Origin: Adineta ricciae
Taxonomy: Eukaryota; Rotifera; Eurotatoria; Adinetida; Adinetidae
Assembly: GCA_905250025.1 (NCBI GenBank)
Contig: CAJNOJ010000054.1
Coordinates: 248,001 to 312,000, forward strand
Reading direction: 5' to 3'
Length of the DNA stretch: 64,000 nt
Both the position numbers and the translations under genes were made by a program. Positions 52,979 to 64,000 of the stretch are shown here, piece by piece (position 1 is the first letter of the stretch; each line of letters begins with the position of its first letter). The notes under the pieces are model-generated. The model was given only the letters and a program-made list of their open reading frames with translations. It did not search any database and was not told where the DNA came from.

Positions 52979-55900
52979 CTTTTTAAATCTTTGATAGAAG
53001 TGCATTTATAGCACTTGTACACAAAAACATAAATCAACCTGTTGTTATTTCGATTCGAATGTTTATAATAAACAGACGATATGCTGATGAGATTAATATA
53101 CCACATTGTCTAATGATTTGCAAATGATGTCAAAATATTTTTTTTCCAATAACAGGAAAGATGGTCTTGTACAACAATCTGAGGGTGAAGATTATAGTGT
53201 CAGCGAACGTGAAGGGTAGTATAGCATGGCACGATGGAACTAAATCTCCACGGGCCAAAATATATATAAATGAAACATGCTGTTATTGGTCATCAACAAC
53301 ATTGGAAAATGTTTTATATTTAGTTAGACTTTTTTCGTTCGATAATTTTGTCTTTCGACATTTTCCATTCTAGCTCTCTACTAAAACTTTTGTAATTTAA
53401 TATTACAATTTTAGAAAGATCGCCTTGTTCAAAACTGCAAGAGATGTCAGTCGTAAGAAAACTTTATAAGAATCAACCAGCATGGAGTAATAAGAACTCA
53501 TCAAGTTACATTCATGGATTTAGTTCGAACTATGAACTACTTCGCTTCGATAATATTTTATCCGTTCAGGTGAGAAATTGATGGTTTGACTTTCTATCAT
53601 AGTTTCGATGTTTATCGACAAGAATCACTTTCTCATATGTTTGATTGGAATGAACAATGAATCCTACAAAATCTCTGAAAATATGCCTTGATTTTTGGAT
53701 TTTATCATTGTGAACACTTAGAAAAACAGTTCTTATATAATATTTGATTAATAAAATAAAAACTTTCTATGCAATGTTATGTTTATTTTCAAACGTCGAA
53801 AAAGAATAATATTCGTTGTTAGATAAACTGCAAATTAACAGTTGATTTTATTCATTGATACACATATATTATATGTTGGCAGAGCAACAACCTCGAACAA
53901 ATCAAATCTATCCCCTTTTTTTTGCATTTTTCACGCCTTGGTTTATGTAGATCGAAGAAAGAAATGTAACCTTGTTCGCAATTTTGCACATCGCAAATAT
54001 ATACTTTTAACATCTATAAGTAAGTTTATTCTAAAAGAAATGTTTATCGTTTCAGGGCCATAGTGTAAACCTGACATATGCTTTAACAACCTCAGAAGAG
54101 AGACCGAAAACCGACTCGACATGTCACAAATGAACTTCTTTTCTCTTTTTCTTCTCTTGATTTGCAAGACATAAATCACTCACATTACACTGTAACAGAT
54201 ATGTGTACATTAGATACACCTGAATATGAAAACGAAAAACAAGGAATAACAAATTATTTTTCGTTCGATTACCCTGGCAACTGATTACTGATGAACTTAT
54301 TTGATGTGGAAACAGCTGCTGTCTGTCAACTGTTAATTATCATTCTATTGTCTGATTGTGCAATGGAATGTATGAATGGTCAAAAGTAGGCGTCAACAGG
54401 TGCTCGATTTTTCTCTCTCCTTCGTCACATACAATGACATCATTTGACCGAATTGAACGTTTATCATCAAATCGTATACATTGTAAATTGTTATTGTTGT
54501 CAACATCAACAAACATACCACAGAAAAGAATCCATTTTCTCGGGATTTTTTTTTTCGATGAAATTCTATTCATTCTTTTCGTAAGTAGGAGTGAAAGTAT
54601 ATTCCGATAGGAAAAAAGAAAGCGACAGAGGAGATTATAATAAATAAGTCAATAGTATCGACAACTTCATCGATGATTAATATCTGCATATCAGAATCTT
54701 TCATTAAATTTTCAACACCTACAGAACTGCTCGTATACCTGATAACTTGACGTAGATGTTTTTCTTTTTCGCCTTCACATGTCTCATATCAGATACAAAG
54801 TGAAGATATTACGAGAGAGAATAGACAAAAAGAAATCGTGATGTAAGAAAGTTGATAGAGAAGAGAAGAAAAAGAAAAGAAACGAATACTGTATATCTAT
54901 AACACCGTTATTCTCAGTCAGATAGTTATGAATCATATCACTTAGGTTGAATCCACTGTTATGATTACAAGTTTCTTTCTTTTTTGCGTCGTTCATAAAG
55001 TTATCTATCTCTTTTATTCTAAGGAGAACGAGAGAAAAAAGGTGACACTAGCTACTCATTTCCTTCTCGTCTTTTTCTTCTTTCTCTTGCCTTGAATGAC
55101 ATTCGAAATACTAAATAACGACAGCTATGTGTTTGCCTCCTTCTTATACACGCTCTGTTAGGTAACGTGAGCATATACACATAAACGGTAGGTATACATT
55201 GGCGACTGTGCAAAACAGACGCATATATTTTTCTTCTACTTAATCAACCGATGGTGTTAAAGCAAATAAAGAAGTGAGTTAAATCAAAATCGTTTATTCT
55301 TCCTATGTCTGTGTGTATATTTGTTGAACAGTCTATTCTTATCAGTTGAATGTTGATACAAAAGCGTGTGTTATGATAAGAGTATTACCTAAAATGAGGT
55401 CAGAGTTCTTATGCGCATCGATCTGATGTTGTTTTCTCTTCTTATTAAGTCGTTTGACAACGATACTTGTCGAAATATTTATTCTTTCTTTAGTCACTAC
55501 CATCATGTCATCTCGCTAGTCCAATCAATTGAGTTACAATTACAGTTGAGTGTCTATTTTCGCATCACGACGGAGAAACGATTGAATTTTTATTGCTTGT
55601 GTTCGTTTTTTTTTCTCGTTCGGGCCGAACGAGCGGCCAGACGGACGACGACGACAACGACGTACTAGACAGACATATATCCAGTCACAATGCTTTGCTT
55701 GATACCCTTTGTATGATGATGGTGTCACGAAAATTGAGAAGGAGAAGGAAAAAAAAATGAGAATTTCTAACTATACATAACTAATGTAGGAGAACAAGAG
55801 AGAAAAGAATGAGGAGAAGAAAAGAATTATTTTTTGACCCTCACATGTTTGTGGTTCAAACTACCATCATCAACGTATTGTCCTTAACGAGAGATTTACA

Positions 55901-56073
55901 TATGTATGGAGTCTTTTCCAAGGTTCACCTCAAATGGCAAAGATTTACAAATGAATGTGTAGTTATGATTTCTTCCAGATGATTTAAACAAATTCGTTTT
56001 TCTTCTTATTTAGATGTGAATATTGATTAGTCATTATCATCATATCTGTACTTAATTCGCAATTCTTTTTATC
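52979..56073. other. Long intergenic region, with two diverged repeats
   Basis: About 3.1 kb without a supported gene. Two segments starting GAAAGATGGTCTTGTACAAC (53157) and GAAAGATCGCCTTGTTCAAA (about 53414), each right after an AG acceptor-like site, look like diverged copies of one exon. The second is open for about 50 codons and ends in CAG|GTGAG. They may be remnants of a gene related to the preceding U-box protein's outside domain, but this is not shown. The rest is AT-rich, with a GC-richer patch near 55620-55665. Confidence 0.4.
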
Positions 56074-59353
<3,280 letters not shown>

Positions 59354-59728
59354 TGTGAACGTTGTTGTTTTTTTGTTCCTTAACATTCCAATTTTGGTAA
59401 ACCGGTTTCTTACCTGTGAACAATTCTCTTGTTAGATTTTTCTGTACATTGAAAACGAAATCCCTTGGTTAACACAAAGCCAACAACACAACATTTCTCT
59501 TTTCCTTTCGTGAGAACAACACAAACGAGTTCGTTTCTTTTTACTTCTTGTGTTCATGTTTAATAACAAAAAATATAATAGTAGAAGATATTTTCATATT
59601 TATTTCTAAATGACTCTTACCACACAATGAGGAGAAGAAAAAGAACGACACACTACCTGCGAACATTCAGACTTTACTTTCAATCGACTATAAAAGTTAT
59701 CATTGAAGACACAAACATCATGCGAAGT
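59354..59728. other. Convergent intergenic region
   Basis: About 375 bases between the SHARK stop and the TMEM163-like stop. 3' flanking sequence; nothing else seen. Confidence 0.35.
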
Positions 59729-60623
59729 CTATTTCCCATCTGCTGCCTCAACGTCTTTGTCTAATGTCAAAAATTGCTTATGTGTTTCTTCACTTGTAGT
59801 TGAGCGAGCAGTTGAATTTGTATTATTTTGCGGTAATAATGCTGAATGTGCATTGACATTCGATTCACTTCCATCTTGATTTAACGATTCTAAATATAAT
59901 TTATTATGGTAGGTAATTCCATTATGAACTAATGTCCAGCCAATAACAAGTAAAAACAAAGCCATCAATACAGAGATTAAATCATCGAATTGTGTATGTC
60001 GATTTAAGATCGGAATACGATCCCATAAGATCAATGGAATAGCCATAATGATACCAATAATTGAATTCAAGGCATCGGCCATCAAAGATTTCGAATTGAG
60101 TTTTTTCGAAAGAATTATTTTGGCAATGGATAAGATGGTAAAAATGACGATATGTGTTACGGAATAGACGAGTAAAAGCCAATCACCTGTGGGTGCTTGT
60201 GGGACAATCATTGACTGAATTGCACGAGATTCAATAGCTAAAAATGAACCGATAAAAAGCGCACCAATAACACAGCAAACCAAATAATCTCGTCGTTTGA
60301 AATCATCTCTTGTTTGAGCTAAATACAAATTTATTATGAATATTTGCAAACATATCGTGTCTAAATTTACCTTTCAAATGCCAGGCAACAAAGCAAATAC
60401 AAATCGAATCCATCAATGTATCGATTGAATAACTCAATCCAACTGATGATTTATCCAACATACAATTAATAAAAGCCGTTAGTCCAAGGATAATATCCAG
60501 TATAATCGTTAATATACATAGCCGGTATGCTGTTGCTTGATATAATTTGAATTTTTTATCTCGATTGGCTTCATCTTCAGCAGAGAGTGATTTCCCATTT
60601 GAGTTTTTGTCGGTTTTAGCCAT
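59729..60623 (-). CDS. TMEM163-like cation-efflux-superfamily protein
   Basis: Two exons, start MAKTDKNSNGKSLSAEDEAN at 60623; a short intron (about 60371-60320) joins WHLKG to AQTRDDFKRRDYLVCC. About six membrane segments: LCILTIILDIILGLTAFINC, SYSIDTLMDSICICFVAWHL, YLVCCVIGALFIGSFLA, WLLLVYSVTHIVIFTILSIA, LNSIIGIIMAIPLIL, LISVLMALFLLVIGWTL. The pattern DTLMDS matches the DxxxD metal-site motif of TMEM163 (DAILDV in the human protein), and MADALNSIIG matches its DGFNSLVGG-like block. TMEM163 proteins bind and export zinc from cells or into vesicles, so zinc transport is the likely role. N- and C-terminal tails are polar and cytosolic. Named from remembered human sequence, so the subfamily call is moderate. 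Confidence 0.75.
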
Positions 60624-60865
60624 ACCTTTCTCGTTTTTTCCTCTCCTGTCGCAACACTGCTAACGCAAATCAAGTAATATACAGCGGTGTTTAAATATTA
60701 TAACGTATGATATATCTGATCAACCATGCGTGACAACACTCAGGGCTAGTTATAAAGAGCACGCATAGAAAGAGATTTAATATCACAGAGTACAGGTTCG
60801 ACGAAGAAAGGAGAAGAAAGATTCGTTTTTTGTATATCTATTTTCTTTGATCGGTCCATTTTCAG
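60624..60865. other. Upstream flank of TMEM163-like gene
   Basis: Short promoter-side region on the minus strand. No motif recognised. Confidence 0.3.
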
Positions 60866-61090
60866 GGTTAAAATAATAAACATGATCATTAGATATCCAT
60901 TATAACATACACATGATTGATTTGAAGATTGAAAAATATTTAAAAAATGTCAATATCCATTCATACATGTTGTTTCTGGTTTTTTGTAACTCGTTCTCCG
61001 ATCTGAAGTCATTGCATAAACATTAACGAAAATAGTTGCGATTCATCTGATCATTTCTGCTCGTCACAAAGTAGAAAATTCAGAATCAGA
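60866..61090 (-). pseudogene. Decayed GPCR tail fragment, copy A
   Basis: The plus strand from GGTTAAAATAATAAACATGA onward is a diverged direct repeat of 61531-61790. The match resumes after a less similar middle at CATAAACATTAACGAAAA against TATAAATATTAATGAAAA. In the minus-strand frame corresponding to copy B this copy has stop codons and cannot code. It is interpreted as the broken 3' end of a tandemly duplicated receptor gene. Confidence 0.4.
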
Positions 61091-61564
61091 ATGAATAATA
61101 TTCTAAATCATCTCTATTGCTATTACTACCCATGAGATTTCACTTGCAATCTCAAAAATATTCAGTACTCCTCTGCGAACGAGTGTCTTCTGAGAAAAAA
61201 AAACAATATTTTTTACCACCACTTCTACCCTACATTAGAAAGCTCCTTTTCTTTGAGAAGTACTCCAGTCGATGTTCTACGTATCAATCATATCTTCATA
61301 AAGAAGTAAATATTCAACCATATAACTTTTAAGAGTGTTTTCTAATGGGAGAAGAATGCCGACAGCTGAGTGCTTGTCTGAAAAACCCACATTCTAATTG
61401 GTGAGAAGTCATTGAATACTTAAATTTAACTTTTATCAGTTGGTATTACATTACTAGACAAAGAATGCGTTTGGTATAGAATATTTTGAAAAATTGATAG
61501 TACAATTGGTATTTGTGTTTGTCAATCTCTGGTTAAAATAATAAACATGATCATTATATGTCCA

Positions 61565-61948
61565 TCATAACGTATCTATGATTGATTTCAGTATGAAAAA
61601 AAAACATATTCGTGTCCATTTAGATATCGTTTCTGTTTTCTCGTCAAATATTATCTTGCTTATCTGGATTCCTTGAGTAGAACATCGCAGTTGAAATATA
61701 TATATCTTATAAATATTAATGAAAAAGTTCAAGACTAATAAGATGATTTCTGGTTGTTCCAAACAGAAAGCTGAACCATTGAAAATGTGTTCAATGTATG
61801 CTGTTATTTGTTCGGAATAAAGGAAGAAATGTGATTTTTCGATGTCAACAATTGTTAAATACACAATAGGAAGATTAGTTCCGGTCATTAACAGTAGAAA
61901 AAAAAAGGCAATTGGAAGAATATTTTCTTTAAATCGAAAAGAAACCAT
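61565..61948 (-). pseudogene. GPCR C-terminal fragment (TM6-TM7-like), copy B
   Basis: An open frame of 127 codons starting MVSFRFKENILPIAFFFLLL. It has two hydrophobic segments separated by a polar loop with a Cys and a glycosylation site (FNGSAFC), followed by LLVLNFFINIYKIYIFQLRC. The second segment resembles a degenerate class A receptor TM7, with N-F-x-x-N-x-Y spacing in place of NPxxY, and the first fits TM6. No upstream exons for TM1-TM5 were found, so it is either a truncated relic or the last exon of an unseen gene. The diverged direct repeat at 60866-61090 covers its 3' half, which supports a decayed tandem duplication. Confidence 0.4.
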
Positions 61949-63824
61949 TTCTGGTAACTCTATTCTGATTCTCTATACTCTTGAGATAAGATAGGATCTA
62001 ATTTATTTACAAATAGATTAGGCTTCGCATATCAATACTGTATTACTAGAAGAACAGATGAATTCATTTCCATGATGGAATGAAACAGCACGAGTCAGGT
62101 TATTCTCATTTCTTAGCATACGCTTTGTAACACACATTATCAAATATTCATCATACGTCGGTAAGTCTCAATGAAAAGAATGTAAATGTTGAAAAAGTAA
62201 ACATCTGATGGATGATATCAATCAATAGATAATCCTGTTTTCAAATAAGAATTCAATAACGAGAACATATTGTATATATCAACATTCGATGATAGAATCA
62301 AACTGATTTATCCATTGCCTTGCTAACGATGTCCAACTGTTGTGAACACACACACACATATATATACATAAAGCACACATCCGATTAACCGTTTATCTAT
62401 CTTCTTTTTCTTGCCGGATGTCGAAACTCACCCGGAAGAGACATATATAGTATAGTATGCTTCGATATACTTTACGCCTAATTTAATTCGCATCATCTAA
62501 CTAAACATCATAATGATGTATTACAAGAAGAAGAAAAAAAAGCTTCAACAAAAGTTATCATTCGTTTATTTGCAAAGCTGCGTTTTTCCTTCGTTATTTG
62601 ATTTGCAATAAGAAGAAAATACATTTATTTGTTATTCGCGTGTACGATAGAACAAATGATGTTAAGGCTATACTAGTCAAGAAAAGAGTGCAACATGTGT
62701 TGATGCATGCACTGGGAGTAGTTGCATACGCATGCGAGCACAATCATCGATCAGCGACAGCAACAGTAACAGCAAAATAGTAACGACAGCAATGCACGAG
62801 ACTGATAAGTATTGCCAATTGTAATTGTCATTTTTTTCCGTCATTGTCGTACTCATTCTTTCGTCGTTTCTTTCCTTTCCTTCTTCGTTTTCTTCCTATT
62901 GCTCTGTTACTCTTGCTATTACTGCTGCCGCTACTTCATTATCTCGAGAGACATATAAAGAATAGAAAGAACTAGCATCAGCATAACTGTTGAATTCCTT
63001 TATACATTGAAAATCACATTCAATTTATAAGAATTGACGACTCGTCGATCATGATTATAATGTGCTTACTTTCAAAACACACAGATGGATTGCCTATGAG
63101 CAGACTTTTCTTCTTCTTCTTTTTCTTTCTCTCTTCTATTCAATTTTGAGAGGACTGACTCGAACTCCATTTCCGGTATTACATGCTAGTACGCAAAAAA
63201 AAATGAATACGATATTACTAGAAAAGAGAAATGATAGTTATATATATGTGTAGGCTTATTAGATGTTTCTGGATTCCTTTTTTTTCTCTTTCTTTTGCAT
63301 AGACACATGATGAGCAAAAAAACAAATAGCTCACTATAGAGACTCTTGGTCGGTATGTGTAATCGTAAAATGATTTTCTTTTCTTCATCTTAGCACTTGA
63401 GCGTAGTCTAATTGTACGGAGGAATACGCTTTTTCTCTTTTTCATATGTCCCTTTTGCTCTGTCTCTGTCTCTCTCCCTCTCTTTCTCATCATTTGTCGG
63501 CAACGTTCTTTTCTTTCTTTTTCTTTTTTCAGTAATCTTGATAATAGTGATGGTGCCCGAGTCAATCACGTCAATAACATTGCATGTTGACGCAACTCTT
63601 AGTTCTTCTGGCTCTATATCAATCTTTTCTCTCTACATATTTTTTAGATGTGATGAGCCCAAGGCTTTTATTATTGTCGTGTGACTGGCGCGAAGACGTG
63701 ATGACACGTATCCATGTAGTTTCTAACATTATTATTTCATTCACCGTGGGTAAGTCTATTAGTGTGAAAGAGAAGAAGCAAGAGAATATGTTCACGAATC
63801 CATTCTCAATAGATTGTAGTTAAA
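61949..63824. other. Intergenic, no gene seen
   Basis: About 1.9 kb of AT-rich sequence with a CA/TA microsatellite near 62345-62370 and CT-rich tracts near 62870-62900 and 63460-63490. Frames of 60-115 codons on both strands around 63062-63684 lie over these low-complexity tracts and are not called. Confidence 0.4.
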
Positions 63825-64000
63825 ATGCATGATCGTCAGCAACCATATTCAATCGAAGTGCTCTTCGAAGATCGTGTAACATTGAGCGATGGCCGTTCTA
63901 AACCTCATCTCGTTTTACTTCAATTAACATCGGAAACACTTATCATTCGTCGTCTTAAAACAGCTCAAGTATCATCAATTAATAATCAAGATACTCAAAC
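63825..64000 (+). CDS. Start of an unidentified gene, cut by the window edge
   Basis: A frame opening MHDRQQPYSIEVLFEDRVTL remains open for 58 codons to the end of the window, continuing SDGRSKPHLVLLQLTSETLI then IRRLKTAQVSS. Coding-like composition, with alternating beta-strand-type hydrophobics. The pattern of a short N-terminal strand region before a possible PDZ or PH domain recalls syntrophin-type or similar scaffold proteins, but this is a guess and no family is assigned. A TAG just before the ATG could be a splice or trans-splice acceptor, in which case the real start could lie elsewhere. Confidence 0.55.
   Translation, partial: MHDRQQPYSIEVLFEDRVTLSDGRSKPHLVLLQLTSETLIIRRLKTAQVSSINNQDTQ

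Noticed and set aside
54340-54610. 77- and 84-codon frames on opposite strands over the same bases
   Set aside because: Mutually antisense, with no domain or conserved motif. One at most could be real, and neither is supported.
63218-63684. Frames of 90-115 codons over CT/GA-rich tracts
   Set aside because: The translations are runs of Leu/Ser/Phe or Lys/Arg/Glu produced by simple repeats.

Overview
The window looks like a metazoan nuclear genome, most probably a bdelloid rotifer (inference). It is AT-rich and gene-dense on both strands, and nearly every gene is cut by very short GT-AG introns (about 35-80 nt, many near 50). It carries clearly animal genes (TCF/LEF with HMG box and C-clamp, a TASK-type K2P channel, tetraspanin, SHARK tyrosine kinase, PAF1, a centrobin-like protein, a SPATA1-like protein). 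It also carries genes whose closest known relatives are largely microbial or patchily distributed: an AzgA/NCS2-like purine permease, an aspartate/glutamate racemase, a membrane-anchored cupin, and a GH9 cellulase with a family-2 carbohydrate-binding module. No organellar, viral or transposon gene was recognised.

Layout. 0.5-1.4 kb: tail-anchored low-complexity protein. 1.8-4.2 kb: tandem pair of an unknown eight-segment membrane protein. 4.4-6.3 kb: PAF1, a 12-exon model that closes in frame. 6.5-7.7 kb (-): rhodopsin-like GPCR. 8.1-10.3 kb (-): two tandem type II membrane C-type-lectin-like genes. 10.7-12.7 kb: GH9 cellulase. 13.0-15.0 kb: SLC16-type transporter. 15.0-15.4 kb (-) and 17.8-18.3 kb (+): small secreted proteins. 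18.6-20.7 kb (-): AzgA-like permease. 20.9-24.8 kb: Ig-superfamily receptor. 25.1-25.5 kb (-): small secreted protein. 28.3-30.3 kb: tetraspanin. 31.5-34.4 kb (-): centrobin-like. 35.3-37.4 kb (-): asparagine synthetase. 37.8-39.1 kb (-): K2P channel. 42.2-45.2 kb: SPATA1-like. 45.8-47.3 kb and beyond (-): TCF/LEF, with its 5' part unresolved next to a run of Ns. 50.0-51.6 kb: convergent cupin and racemase genes whose stop codons share one TTAA. 51.9-53.0 kb: U-box/transmembrane/ectodomain fusion. 56.1-59.4 kb: SHARK kinase. 59.7-60.6 kb (-): TMEM163-like cation transporter. 60.9-61.9 kb (-): decayed tandem GPCR tails. 63.8 kb to the edge: start of an unidentified gene.

The genes do not form an operon-like pathway; this is a typical mixed animal gene neighbourhood. 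Local themes are tandem duplication (membrane pair, lectin pair, GPCR tails) and cell-surface proteins. The most unusual items are the predicted membrane-anchored U-box protein with an outside domain, the zero-spacing convergent cupin/racemase pair, the K2P channel with an altered first selectivity filter but a retained C-terminal RRxSV motif, and an isolated miRNA-precursor-like hairpin at 16.37-16.43 kb. All exon boundaries were read by eye from reading frame, GT/AG sites and homology recalled from memory, so they need transcript support.
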